The notes under the pieces were generated by a model that was given only the letters and a program-made list of their open reading frames with translations, had not been told where the DNA came from and searched no databases. A DNA stretch of 64,000 bases, from the NCBI GenBank assembly GCA_013396655.1, contig WBMV01004773.1, forward strand, positions 1-64,000, read 5' to 3'. The DNA comes from Campylorhamphus procurvoides (lineage: Eukaryota > Chordata > Aves > Passeriformes > Dendrocolaptidae). Made by a program: the position numbers and the translations under genes. Shown here piece after piece: positions 13,164 through 25,922 of this stretch (position 1 is its first letter; every line of letters begins with the position of its first letter).

Positions 13164-16100
13164 ATTCAAGGGCCATGTAAAGATTATATAATTAAGAGAT
13201 TAAAGGCAAGCTCTTGTTTATAACGGTCTTCTTTTACTTGCACTGAAATTCCTGAAACTGCATCAATGAAAGATTCTTTTTTCTGGTTTCTGAATTGTGG
13301 ACTTTTCTCTTTAAGACTGTTGCTTCCTCTGCTGTCTTCAGTGGAGGATTTAATATATTCTGTGGAATGCATTGTACTAGCCACTCATGAAATCCAAATC
13401 CAATTAGCTACAAACTCCTGCAGTATGGACAGGCAACTGATGTGCAAGGTCGTAGGAATGATCCTTCAACCTTGCTTTATTTAAAGTATCATTAACAGAA
13501 AGATGAATCATTGTGTTTCTGTTTCCAAACACATTAGCATTTCTGGAAATTTGCCATGGACTTTTATGCAAACTATCTTGACGGATTTCACTGGGATGTT
13601 TCTGGAAAGATTAATGACAGTGAAAAAAAAATGGCCTTTGTGATGTCTAGGCACTGCTCTACAGCTGCCTGAACACTTTCATTTGTGGGTGCAAAGCAGC
13701 CCTGAGATAGTGGTTTCTTACCATCAGAGAGATGCTTTTATTATAGCCAAGACATGCACAAGTGAACAAAATTCAAGTATTGGGTTCAAACATTCATTAA
13801 TTTTTCTTCTGTTAAAAACAGCTTTCAAGCATTGTCTCACAAAATTGACTTCTGTGAGCTGGAAATGATGTGATAAAACATAGCTTTAGTCACATAGTTG
13901 TTTTGAATAAAGGAAAAAAGCAAATTCAGGGAGTATCATCTCAAAAATACACACCTTAAAAATAAACCAAACTTGTTGACTTCATAAGACATTTGCAAAT
14001 GTATTTTATTTGCTAATATTAGAATAAAAAGCTGTAAAAAATTTTAAATTCAGTTGCATTTATTCTATGTCAGGGCCTTATTCTCTAAAAGCACATTGAT
14101 GTCATATTAAAATAAAAAGACCTACTATTCCTTTGACTAAAATGATTCATAAGTGATTTTATTGCTCAGCATATAAGGGTTTATTTCTCTAAATTGCTTT
14201 CATGCTCACTCTGTCATTGGTGAACAAAAGAAAGAGATAGGAAAACTGAAGCATAAAACCTTAAAAAATATGAATCAATATGAAAGTGTTGAATCACTTC
14301 ACTTAATTGGTTTGATTCCATAAAGCATAATTTATACCAACTGATTATACAGGTTTTGTCATTTAAATGTTGAAGCAAATATAGGCCATTCATTCTTTCT
14401 TGAAGCTTATTTTAAGAATTGGAAACAAGCCACAGCTGTCCTGGCGGCTAGCTCAGACTGCTCTAATGCTTGATGAGTTAAGGGTGAGTCCATTAGCTTC
14501 TAGGAAGGATGTGCTGAATTATCTTTTTACTTATTCAGCTATCATGTAGGTAAGTAGCTGAGAGAGAAAGGCCATCAGTTCCCTTCTGGATCTGGATGCA
14601 TGCCTACAGAAAAGCAGCTTTTGTCCACTCTTCTTTGTTCAAAGGCAATGTTGTGTTTAACCAAATTTTCATTCAATTGCTTGAACATCATTGTTACAAT
14701 AGGAAAAGTGCTTTCCTTTGCAGTCTTTGCCTTTTTTTTTTCCTCTGGTTTTGGCAAGAATGAAACTTTTGTATGAAATATTTATTTTACTATTAACAAA
14801 AAAATCTGTCTTTAACAATGAAATATACACAGTAACACAGAAATTCAGTGTACTTATGAAGAGTGAGGCAATACAGAAAACATTTTTTCTGGAAAAAAAT
14901 TTCTGCTAATAACATCACTCAGATTACTTGTTTTCCTACTAGTTTTAAAGAAAATATCAGTTTTCTGAAGTATCAGTTTTCAGAAATGTGGGCCAATACA
15001 CACCTGCAGGTCAGACAACTCTGACAGAAATATATAATGTTTAGAGGTTTCCCCTTTGTTACACTCCTCATTACTACGAGACATGCAAGGTGGGAGTTCC
15101 CCACTGAATAGGTTCAAAAGCACAGGTTCTAAATAAAAAATTCCAAGTTCAGCAGGATAGTCAGTGGTGTTTCATCACTGGAAGCTGATAACCCATCCAA
15201 ACCTGCCTGTTTCCTTAAAGGACCATTAATAAGATGAAGGTGTTCCATGATGCAATTTTTTGAAAGTTTGTAATGTATTATTTATCAACGTAGCTTCTTC
15301 CAAATATTAATAATATATGTCCTCCTACTTCTGCTGTGAAATCTTTTTTTTTTCAACTGAGTTCAGAAAATAAATTTAAACTTTGTCCCATGAAATTTAA
15401 TATTGTCTTATTTGATAAAGTAAACTATAGCATAACTTCATTGCAAAACTGTGGTCCTGATTATGTGATGCAAAAACATTTCCCATGCATCAGTCTGCGT
15501 TAAAGCATCTTCAGTCCTTTTTTCAGTCTGCACTTCTGGCTTTGTTGGCCAATGATGAGTAAGGGGATACTGGAGGTCTCAAGTCCCACCAACACTGAGG
15601 GGTCCTTAGGTCTTGCCAGGCCTGCACTTGGCACCTATGTAGACCTGATTTTAAAGGCTTATTTTTTTACATGAACTTAAATTCTGCACGAGTGTTGTTT
15701 TAGCTGTGGTAGTCAAGCAAATGATAAAATTCCATTTCCCGGCATATAGTTACTCTGAATCACTACAATGTTTTCAAGGAACAAAACTGAAAAGTAATGT
15801 TGCTATGTTAGAAATAAAATTCATACTTCACTTTTTCACTGTCAGCTCTTTTTGTTTAGCTGTAATTAGCATTGCATCTCAGTGAGTTTCAGGCACGCTA
15901 CACATCATTTCACATACCACTTAACCAAAGGGGACTGACTAAATAAAACCCCATTGATTGAGATTGTAGCCTGTAACACATGAAAAAAAGTCTTTGCCAA
16001 GCTCAGTGCAGTTCACTGGAGTCCCCACCCTGACATTTTAGCTTGGGAGCCATATTAAGTGGGTTTTATTTTCAAAGTCAACACAAACCTCCAACATTAT

Positions 16101-16599
16101 TCTCTTCTGTTTTGTTGAGAGTCAGTGCTGTAATTTGTCTTTTGTGGCATTTGATATAATAGAAAGGACAGGTTTGCAACCTTATTAGCATGCAAAGCAC
16201 AGAACAAGCTTGGTTGCTTGTGTGTGATTTTTTCACTCCTTCATAGCAACAATTGAGCAAAGATGTCATGACTGCAGTTCATGCATTAAATAAGACCTCA
16301 AGGCTATCTTCTTCAAAGAGGATGATATATTTCATGATTTCTCTGTGTCATGAAAACTGTCTGACGATATGTGAAAATTGTGTATTTTCACACCACCACA
16401 GGAGATGAAGACATGCAATAAAATAGATAATTACTAAGGCCCCTAAGAGCAAAGGAAATAAAATATGCAACTGAAAACCCAAATGGGAAAGAGCACAGGG
16501 CCCAAGAAGCTTGCCAATGTACTGAGTTATTTGGTCTTCAGACAGCTACGTTATTTCCTCTTGGACCCATGATACCCTTCCAGGAGCAGTAGTTCCAGC

Positions 16600-17930
16600 T
16601 GAAAGGAAGGAGCAGACTGCTGTGGTGGGCAGTTCAACAGGCACTGAGCATGAGGACAGTTAGAACATTGGTACAAATGGGACCTCTGGGATGATTTTCT
16701 TGTTGATCAGATTTGGAGCATCTCACAAGTGTTTTGACAGCATGTCATGAAACTAAAGGAAGCACCATGTGATCTCTGACAAAATAAAGTAAGATTGGAC
16801 AGAGGTCTTAGGGTTGAAATTTAGGCTAGGAAGTGAAACCTGAAGTTCAGCATGTTCACAGTAGCATAGTCTGAAATTGTCTCACCATGGACAAACAGGA
16901 GAAAAGATGGAAAGGCAAAGCCTAAAATGCCTAAAATGGCTGAGAAAAGTGGTGAGACATGAGTCACAATAGTGGAAGGTTAGAGTACTTGCTAAGAAAT
17001 TGGTGCCCATACAGAAGATGCAAAATTCATTTTGGCCATAGGAAAAACAGGCTTCAGAAAGTTTAAAAAACTCTTCTGTGATCATTGTGATACCTGGCTG
17101 AAAAGTTCAGGAGAGTTTGCATGTGTTGGAAAACACACTATTAAAAAAAATGCAAAAGTATCGTTCAGGTAAAGGGTGCAGTGACCAGAATTCTGCATTC
17201 TTCACTGGAGAATGCTACAAAAGATGATGATAGACCCGTAGGAAATGCAGAAATGGTAGATCACACAGAATCAAACTAGGGACCAGGAAAGAGGAGAAAG
17301 AAAGCCATAATATAAGGCCAAGGGTTAAAATGGCACCTAGTATAGGCTAATTTAATGACTAATGCTAAATAAGACTATCAGCATAACAGCATGTCCAATA
17401 TCTGAGGGAAAGAAGAAAATCAGTCATGCAGGATAGTATCAAGAAATAAAATACACAGGAAAGGCACAGCAGACCTTTTAAGTGGAAGAATAATGCTGGT
17501 TGTTAAAAGAAGCTCTGTCAAGTAAGACTTAAAGAAGAAAACAGTATTAGCATTAGCTAGTCAGGAAAAGTTCTTAGGTTCTAAATTTTACAGCACAACA
17601 ATTAGTTTAAACGCAGTATCTGCGCAGGAGCAATAAAAGCCAAAATTACACAATGATTGTACCTGTAAGGACAAACAACATAGCTAATAAAAGCAAGAAC
17701 ACATCTTTCAAAAGGATGAATTTGTGCCTCAGAGAGGACAACAGAAAGAACCATAAAATCTGCTTTATCAATAAAACCACAATAAAGAAGACAGAAACCA
17801 AGTTTGAATAAATCTCTACAAATGAGCTAATAATAACTGTCTTTTAAGACATTTAGAGAGAGAAGCCTGAGAGGAAATAGGTACAGCCAACTCAAAACTG
17901 AGATATAGAAGTGCTCTGAAAAGATAAAAT
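16600..17930 (+). other. Purine-biased unexplained intronic block
   Basis: For over a kilobase the plus strand is visibly rich in A and G (for example aggaccaggaaagaggagaa near 17280 and agaagaaaacagtattag near 17530) relative to flanking sequence, with few long T runs. I recognise no repeat family in it, and all frames are closed by stops. It may be a decayed transposon, an old antisense transcript or simple compositional drift. Confidence 0.35.
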
Positions 17931-19594
17931 CACAAATGTAAAAGTTAACACTTTTTTTTCCCTTTGTTTTTAGCATAGAATACCTGAGGATTTTTTTCTA
18001 TCGTGGAACCCTTCCTTAGAGGGGACTCATGAGAGTGTTCAACTAGCTATAAAATAGGTTGTGGAACAAAGGGACACAACAGTAACAAATCATTGGGATT
18101 AGCTGTTACATGTCCAAGAGCCTGAAGAATGAAATAAGGGAACCGTTATGATGCACAGTATTTTCCTTCAGATGGCTGTGGCACAAGAGGCTTGGAGGGA
18201 GTAATATAACACTGATTTTTTTTTTCCCCCAAAGATTTCCAGGGAGTTTAGGGGAGCTAAGGATGGATATGTCTGACATGCAGAGCCAAAACAGTAGGAA
18301 CAGAATTAATGGACTCAGAGAGAAATCAACACAGATTTTCTAAATGAATTTCATGTTTTGTAATACTTTTTGAATTCTTTGAGGAGGTTAACATGCAGGT
18401 ACCTATGTAAGGATTGATTCAAAACAAAGGAGGAGAAGCTGTTTGTTGTGAGACATATGACTAATCTGTGTACCTCTAACATAGGCTGTGGACTCTGAAA
18501 TTTTACATAAGTTTCAAAGCAACAGGGCAACTTGCTATAAGAAGAAAACATTGAGTGTTGCTAAATACAAAGACACCAACAAAACTAAAAATTAATAGAA
18601 ACTTAGGAAAAGTTATGGAGTATTGTTAGGCCTTTTTTATGGATACTCTCTAGAGGTGAGTGTAAGACAGAGATGGAAGGACCAGGTGGGTCCTTCTCTT
18701 AACATGGTCATTCTTACATGCCTGCAGAAACACAATACACTTTCAGACTGAGTAAAATAAGAAGAACTTTTATATGCGAGAAAACTTCACAGTTGCAGAT
18801 GTGGTTTTGCACCTATGGAACATTTATAATACATATAGTGGGATTGCAACTCGCAGGCAAGCAAATAGGAGCAAAGTAAATACTCCCATGATCTTACTAC
18901 AGACTCATACACATATTCTAATATGAATTTGCCATACTAACAACTTTTAGCAGTTAATTATTTTGACAGTTATCAAGGTTTATGCTTGATTAGTTCCTGC
19001 ATTTCAAAGGTATGGAGTACACAAACTTCAGTAAATTTAGGGAGAGAAGTGACAATCCTTCTAATCATACACAGACTATGAAACTCTTTAAATTAGCATA
19101 CTTCTGAAAAGTGTCATTTAAACTAATTGACGTACAACATAATAAATTATCAGTGGATGATCACTATTTTAAGGCTGTAAGTATTTTCAAGGATAGATAA
19201 CATTTTCTGGACCAAGAGGCATTACAATTTGTTCCTGAATAGCATAACAATAATGCTTGGCATAAGCCAGCTCTGCCTTTGGTACCTTTTGTCGTTTGAA
19301 GGGGTTCATCCAGTTTCTTTTGACAAAATAATAGTTGAAATCATTTCTATAGTGTAAATGAATGAAATCTTAGGCTTAGGCTGGTCTTGTGGAATGGTGA
19401 TATATTTCCTCTAAAACATTCACCTCGTGCTTTCAAATTGAGCTTTATATAATTTAAAGTTGCCAGGATATTCTAATTTTTTCTCATCATGTGCCATTCT
19501 TTCTCCAGGATCTCAGATCCTTATCTAAAGGATTTTCAAATTAATACCTTCAGTCACGCTTATTTGAAAATTAGTGCTTTGGAATACTACATAC

Positions 19595-19762
19595 TCTTAG
19601 GAAATCTGGGTGGGTTGTCGTTGACATCCGTGAGAGTAATGTTTACAGTGGTAGTACCAGCTAGTCCTCCCAGCTGTCCTCCCATGTCCTTGGCTTGGAT
19701 TAGAACTTGGTATTGTTCTTTCACTTCTCTGTCCATATTTGGCAAAGCTGTTCTTATTACAC
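19595..19762 (-). CDS. CDH12: Type II cadherin internal exon (rest of EC2 and EC2/EC3 linker), probable CDH12
   Basis: Second exon in transcript order, 168 bp, again a characteristic type II cadherin exon length. The acceptor is a pyrimidine tract ending ttctcgtag before base 19762; the donor is AAGA|GTATGT after base 19595. The incoming GT completes the split glycine codon of the upstream exon and the final A starts a split serine codon, so the reading frame is continuous. The peptide starts [20 protein letters not shown] and ends [19 protein letters not shown] is the DRE calcium motif (a variant of LDRE), and DVNDN is the DxNDN calcium-binding linker between EC2 and EC3. The middle segment [15 protein letters not shown] is typical of type II EC2. 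NIT in VNITLTD is a potential N-glycosylation sequon. The ending RFPKS, rather than the RFPQ- I recall in several relatives, is what I recall of CDH12. No frame-disrupting change is present, so the exon appears functional. Confidence 0.93.
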
Positions 19763-21087
19763 CTACGAGAAGAAATGGGAAAGACAAGGAACATATAAAC
19801 AAAGGAATCTTACAATTTAATACTGGACCTCTTGGACCAGTAATAGAATTCTTCTAAAGGGTTGATAAGACAGGAGTTCAGACAGAAACACAGGCAAATC
19901 ACACAGGCTTTTCAAAAGTGTATTTGTCAGCTATTCAGTCACTCAGAATGACTGCTTTGTCTTTTCAATTAGGACATGAATAGGTGAAAGAGAACGGTGC
20001 ATTTTCATTAGGGATATAAATGGTGTCATCATAGGTTTGCCACATCAGGGATGAGAAACATTTCCTTGTACAGAGTAAGGCAATGTAGGAAAAGATGGTA
20101 TTGCAACCAGTCACTTGCCAACAATTTTAAACTACTGTAGGCCAGGACAATATTCCTCTGTACAAAAGAAGGTCTTTATTAGAAGAACTCTTCCTTTGTG
20201 TGAGAAATTTTCTTGATATAGCACAAAGATGCAGTAATAATTTGAGGAGTTTCTTTAAAAAAAAAGTAGTTAAAATATCTCTGTATGACACTACCTCAAT
20301 GACTTTTAATCTTCAATGATCTTGGACAGCTGATATCTAAGTAGATATGCCATAATCTCCCCTGTGATATGTTCAGAATGTATAGGAGAAAAGGAAGGCT
20401 TAGAGAGAGGAGAGAAAGAGAGAGAGCTGCTATTGAATATATGAATTAGCTGATAAGCTTGTATAAAGCTATAAGGTTTGGGGCACTCAAACCTTTTTCT
20501 TGAAATCAAATGTGTAGCAGAAAATGCATTTCCTTGTCAAATTTTTACAAGTGTGTGTAGCATTGCAAAATGCTATATGTTCAACACTAGTTTTCAGAAG
20601 ATGGTTAAGTGCATGGTGGTGCAGATAATATGCCCAAGTGAAAAATAAATCAACTAGAAGTATGACTCTTCCTGATTATTATTGCTTTAGAAAGAATTAT
20701 TTTCTAGTATTAAGCCATTTGATATTAAAAGCAGTTTTTCTACCCTAGTCTGAAATGACAAGAAACAAACTTTAAGGATCATTCTTATCTTTATAGCAAC
20801 TAACCACTCCTCTGTTAACAAGTAAGAATAGGAACCATTAGCTTATAGCACTTTTTCAGTCTAGAAACAACTTCGACCTAAATTTGCTATTTCTGGAACC
20901 TATTAAAAATTCCCACTGAATTGAACTGTATAACAATTTTCTTTTTCTCCACTTGTAACATGATGATAATGACAACCTATTAAGGAACCACTCTTCTCCT
21001 ACCTCAGGATGGCATATACTGTCCTGCATGCAGTTTGTTCCAGAACAGAAGTCTTGAACTATAAAACTGCAAAAATGTGTTCATATT

Positions 21088-21650
21088 TGTGGAGGTTTGG
21101 GTTGGCTCCCTGCCAAACACAGCAGCAGAGAGACTCCCCCCTCCACAGAGAGAAGAAAAAAAGTACCAAAAGAAAATTGTAGTAAAAGCATATATATATT
21201 CACATATATTACAGTTATATACAATTAAACACAATGTATATACAGAACAAGAATTCAAAACAGCCCTAAAAGGGAAAAGGGGGGAAAAGGAAAGGGAAGA
21301 GGGACAAAAATGGGTAAAACCAAACAAAACAGATACACATACTCGTAAACTAAGGGAAAAGTTCAATAAAGTAACTAACACAATAAATTCTGACCGAACT
21401 CCCCTCAAGAGAAGCAGTTCCTCTACCTCCATGAGGCTGGGACAACAGCTCTCAGACAGGCCTCAGTTCATATAGATAAGAGTGATGCCAACACACTGAG
21501 AGCTGCTGCCTTCCTAAGCACTCAAAAGGAAACCTTCCTCCCTGTCTTTATACACCTGATTACGTAAAGGAATGGTGTGGAATACTTCCTTAGTTATAAC
21601 CCTGCTACCAAGAAGGTCTAGACCAAAACCAAGAAAACTGAACCATCACA
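21088..21650. mobile_element. Solo LTR of an endogenous retrovirus, 563 bp, 5-bp target-site duplication
   Basis: The element begins TGTGGAGGTTTGGG and ends AACTGAACCATCACA, giving canonical TG...CA ends with imperfect inverted terminal repeats. It is flanked on both sides by ATATT (21083-21087 and 21651-21655), a 5-bp target-site duplication as is typical of ERVL-type elements. No internal retroviral genes or second LTR are present, so it is a solo LTR left by LTR-LTR recombination. Orientation is uncertain: a TATAAA on the minus strand (21552-21547) lies about 100 bp from one end, while AATAAA motifs (21365 and 21382) and AT-rich TATA-like runs occur on the plus strand. Overlapping open frames of about 130-140 codons on both strands within it do not resemble any known protein and are judged chance. 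Confidence 0.88.
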
Positions 21651-21861
21651 ATATTTATATGAGATTGATGAAAAAAAAAATACATTTTTCGCAAATAGGA
21701 TGCACACTACTAGGTTTCCTCTTGAATGTCTTAATCCATAATTTGGCATTGTAAAAACTATGCTCCACAGTATTTTAGAACACCCTCGGTATGCTCATTC
21801 TAAGGAGAAAAGAGCTATAAGAATGAAAGACCTCCTGTGTTATACTACCAAAACAAAATAA

Positions 21862-23030
21862 CATAGAATCATATATTCATAGAATATGCTGAGTTGGAAG
21901 GGACCCACAATGACCATTGAAGTCCAACCTGACCATCCCCAAGTACGACACCATGTCCCTGAGAGTATTGTCCAAATGCTTCTTGAACTCTGTCAGGCTT
22001 GGTGCTGTGACCACTGCCCTGGGAAGCTTGTTCCAATGCGCAGACATCCTCTGGGGGAAAAACCTTTTCCTGATATCTAACCTAAAACTCTCCTGACTCA
22101 GCTTCCTGTCATTTCCTTGGGTCTTGTCACTGGTCATGAGAGTGAAGAAATGGGTGAAGCCCTCTGCTTCCCCATATGAGGATGCTGAAAACTGTGATGA
22201 GGCCTCCCTCAGTCTCCTCTCCTCTAGGATGAACAAAAGTATCCTCAGGCACTCCTCATACAACTTCCCCTCCAAACTCTCCACCATCCTCGTGGTCCTC
22301 CTGTGGATGCTCTCTTATAGGTTAATGTCTTTTTTTGTGTTGTGGTGCCCCAAACTGCACACAATATCTAAGGTGAGGCTGCCCTAGTGCAGAGCAGGAA
22401 AATCACGTCCTTAGACCAGCTGGTGATGCTTTGCCTGATGCATCCTATTAAGGGCATCTGAGGGCACAGTCGGCCCTCCTGGCTGCCAGGGCACTGCTGA
22501 CTCATTTCAACTTGCCATTGACCAGGACTCCCAGATCCCTTTCCACAGTGCTGCCGTCCAAGTCCTCATTCCCCAGTCTGTACACACACAACCAAGGTTG
22601 CCCTATTCCAGGTGTAGAATCTGGATCTTACCTTTGTTAACTTCCATACTATTGGTGATTGCCCATCTGTCTACTTTGCTGAGGTCTCTCTGTGGGCTGC
22701 CTGTACCCTTCAAGGGAGTGGAGAGCTCCCTATTTAATATTGTCTGCAAATTTACTTAGTATTCCTTGGAGTCCTACATCCAAGTTGTTAATGAAGATGT
22801 TGTAGAGAACTGGGCCAAGGATGGAGGCCTGCAGAACACCACTAGTGATGGGTCATTAGCCTTTTGTTACCCCATTCACTATAACTCTTTGTGCCCGACC
22901 TGTGAGCCAGTTGCTCACTCATCATGTAACACAGTTATCCAGGTCTATGCTGGGCATTTTGTCCAGAAGGATACTGTGAGAGATAGTATCAAAAGCTTTG
23001 CTCAAGTTCAAAAAGATTACAGAAAAAGAT
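21862..23030 (-). mobile_element. CR1 LINE, long 3' fragment (about 1.2 kb), antisense to the window
   Basis: The + strand starts catagaatcatatattcatag, the reverse complement of the CR1 3' terminal repeats, followed by gagttggaagggacccaca. It then follows the reverse complement of the CR1 3' UTR and the C-terminal part of the reverse-transcriptase ORF. Recognisable blocks are the caggactcccagatccctttcc, ttgattaccaag-like and gaggtctctctg segments and, near the 3' end of the match, gatagtatcaaaagctttgc. Frames are broken by stops and indels, so it is a dead copy. The segment between about 22080 and 22330 differs from the version at 47997-48640, suggesting another CR1 subfamily. The right border is approximate; the match fades near a small tandem duplication (gattacagaaaaa twice) at about 23015-23040. 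No target-site duplication is expected for CR1. Confidence 0.9.
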
Positions 23031-25363
23031 TACAGAAAAATGGAACACATAGCAGGTTGCGAGGGGAAGATGAAGTTTATCCGGCTGATGTACCTGCTTA
23101 AGGTACAACTGAGTGCCTTCCGCAGAAATATTCCAGACGGTTTTCAGAAAATTAAGAATGGGCTAATACTCTAGTTGTAAAGTTCCAAGTCACCCACCGT
23201 TTATTCCTATCTGAAAGTGTAAGGTCACTCTATATATTTTTATGTAAAAAGAAACTTTATCTCCAGCAAAAAAAAAATCAATTACAATAATTTTCATGTC
23301 TAGAAATTCATAGGCAATTTTCCTTTTTCTGCCTACTCTATTTCAAAAAGCTTAGACAAAAACCCCAGGAAACAATATTTTCTCCAAAATCATTGGTTCA
23401 CACGGACAGAACAAATGTGATTTAGAGTTATCTTACCAGCAAAATAGAAAAATAAAGTAGAGGGAAAAATCCAGAGGAGAGAAAGGGTTAGAAATGTTGG
23501 TATTTCAACTTCAGGTTAACAAAGACTATAAAAATTTAAATCAAGGGCTTATTATAATTTAGAGGTCTTATGCACATGTAATGGCTCTGAGAGTTTGTAA
23601 ATCCTCCTACCTTAAGATTTTACAATAAACATTGTTCAGCTACAGAACTGAATAACTGATTTTTTTTTTGTCTTTTTAAATGTCATCAATATCAAATGTG
23701 CAGAAAAGTATGGTCTCCATGAGACTGCTGAAAACTGAAAATATTACATGTGGAACCTGAGCTAGAAGATATGTTTTGCAAAGTTATTGACCCATAATTC
23801 AACCGGGGATCATCCACTTTTGTGGAAGAGAAAATCCAAGTTCCATGAAAAACCTCCAGAATAAATATTAATAACAATACTCCTGCTGAAACAATTTGGA
23901 TTTCAATAGCAAAACTGAGGTCAGAAGATGAACTAGAATATTGAGCCTAAAAATCCTGGTGACAACTAGCCATATGTAGGAATATTTACCTCATAAACAC
24001 ATCAGAAAATTGGGTGGAAAGGACAATTTAATGGTGGAAATGGACATTTTCAGAACAGAATTTGCAAAAGAAAGATAAGAGAGGTTATCTGTTTTAATAG
24101 AAGTGCTCTGTGTTAAAAAGCCATCACATTAAAACCAGAAAAGCAATTTTATGGTATTAAAATGTGCCCTCCACATACCAGATTTGAGGTCTGAGACTGT
24201 GCCAGTCCAACAGTTGCTCTTCAGAAGGTACTGTAATGCATTTAACCTCCCAGAAATAGCAATAAAAGCTCACTTCCACACAATTTGCTTATCTCCAACA
24301 AGAAGTTGGAAAAAGATTAGGTCAGTAAAGAAAAGGAGTAAAGGGACAGCTGTGCCATTTAGACCCACAAAGGTTAAAAACTATTTAAGTGTACTTGTTT
24401 CATATCAGAGGAAATGTTTCTCAGCTGTTAGGAATGATTTGAGAAAGGAGCATGCATAAAGTCCTGTGCTTGACAAACAAAACCCTTATCTCACACATAA
24501 AGTTATTGTCAATGGTTTCACTGTTACTGCTTTGCAATGACATCTTGAGATACTGATAGAAATTTCCACAAAGGCATCAGCTTTAGTGCGGCAGAAGCTA
24601 AAAAGGAAACAATGTTTGTAACTGTTTGGAAAGGAATAAAGACCAGAAGCGTTATGATTAAACCATTGTATACATACATATCAGCAGCCTTCTTGAATAC
24701 TGTGTGCACTTTCTCATCATGAGGAGGAGAAGGATGATCAGTGTTATGGAATGGCTTCTGTCTAAGTAAGTCTTCAATGTAGAAAAGAGGCAACAGCTGG
24801 ACAATATAGATCTATAAGCTCATAGGGATTAACTGTTCAATGTCTTGTGCAGTGTGTGAGATATGAAACAAGTTAAGAGTTGTTCCTATTTCAAAAAAGG
24901 CAAAAGGAGCTGTTTCTTAACCAAAATAATTGTTTGCCTTGGAATTTCTAGGCATTGGGTGTGCAGATACCACGCTCCTGGACTATTTCACTCTACCAGG
25001 AAGTGAAAAGGTTATGAATGAGAAATCCTTTCAGAGTTTTAATTACTAGACATTGCTAATCACACAGGAACTTTGTAGGAACAAGTTCTTGAAGACTAGA
25101 AGAGTATTCCAGGGGAGCATCACTAAACACTTAATCTTCATCCTTCACTAGAGCTAAGTAGGCCATCACATTTGGAAGCATGATACAGGGCAGCATGGAT
25201 CTTTGACCTGACTTAATAGGGATATTCTTATTTTCTTTAAATAACTACAAGGGTATGTTTCAAAATTGCCACTAGAATGCAAGAGATGGCAAAACAAGCC
25301 AACAACTACCAAAAAAAAAATGCTTATCCATCTGCTGGCAGTTCTGAGTTTGTCATTTTGTAC

Positions 25364-25922
25364 TGATGCCGCAGGGTCTCTTTGATTTTTGATTCTTTTA
25401 ATTTTATAGATATTGTATAAATTATTGTAGATCTAATGTATTAGTAATGTAACTTTAGTAGCTGAATGTTTATACACCCTGACCCCTATCCTATCAACCC
25501 TTAGAATTCCTTAAAGCTGTTTAGTCTGTATTTCAAGGTAGAATTGCAGAAAAACACCATGAAGCCTGAACCACAAGATAAAGATAGGGACAGAAGGACC
25601 TCCAAATCTGAAGCTTTGGAAAGCCTCCAAGGACCTGACATGCTGTGAACAAGACAACGAAGATGAAGAGAGGGTCCTGAGACCCCAGACCCAATTCCTG
25701 AGGGGGCGTGGATAGGGTGTTATGGGGGCAGGACTGGGGGAAATATCAAAGTGGGATTGGATGGACACTATTATAAAAACCTGTAACTTAATTGTAGAGG
25801 AGAGAATTCTCATGTGAATGTATTCCTGGAGCCGGTGTTTGGCTCATTAAAACTCTTACTTGTTTATCTTATCTCCTTACTGACTGCCTGGATTTTTTTT
25901 ACTGCACTCCTTTAAGGCATCA
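25364..25922 (+). mobile_element. Solo LTR of an endogenous retrovirus, 559 bp, 4-bp target-site duplication
   Basis: The element begins TGATGCC and ends GGCATCA, a perfect 7-bp inverted terminal repeat with TG...CA ends. It is flanked by GTAC on both sides (25360-25363 and 25923-25926), a 4-bp target-site duplication as seen for gammaretrovirus-like (ERV1) insertions. On the plus strand it has a TATAAAA (25772-25778) and, about 70 bp downstream, ATTAAA (25846-25851) as a possible polyadenylation signal, followed by a T-rich stretch. This order (TATA, poly(A) signal, terminus) supports plus orientation, opposite to the host gene. No internal viral genes remain. The intact terminal repeats and duplication imply a fairly recent insertion. 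Confidence 0.9.
25772..25778 (+). promoter_or_regulatory. Putative LTR TATA box
   Basis: TATAAAA within the 559-bp solo LTR, 68 bp upstream of its ATTAAA signal. Position fits the U3/R boundary of a retroviral LTR promoter. Whether it is active cannot be judged from sequence alone. Confidence 0.55.

Larger units (their letters stand above)
1844..19594 (-). other. Intron of 17.8 kb between the EC2-end and EC3-start cadherin exons
   Basis: AT-rich intron with no recognised protein-coding sequence. Contents noted elsewhere are a CTCF-like motif (2347-2360), a degraded CR1 3' end (4545-4710), a short T-rich duplication (5703-5764), a nested dyad and a palindrome (6400-6579), small repeats near 13.1 kb and a purine-biased stretch around 16.6-17.9 kb. 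Scattered open frames of 60-100 codons look random: none has splice sites, domain motifs or a family resemblance. From 7.0 to 13.0 kb and 13.2 to 16.5 kb I see nothing identifiable beyond short homopolymer runs. Confidence 0.85.

Noticed and set aside
14575..14757. Minus-strand lysine-rich open frame starting MPKPEEKKKAKTAKE
   Set aside because: The charged start derives from a T-rich run read in reverse; no family match, no splice signals and only 60 codons.
21004..21475. Overlapping open frames of 142 codons (minus) and 132 codons (plus)
   Set aside because: Most of their length lies within the solo LTR at 21088-21650; no domain or family resemblance and no introns or start context.
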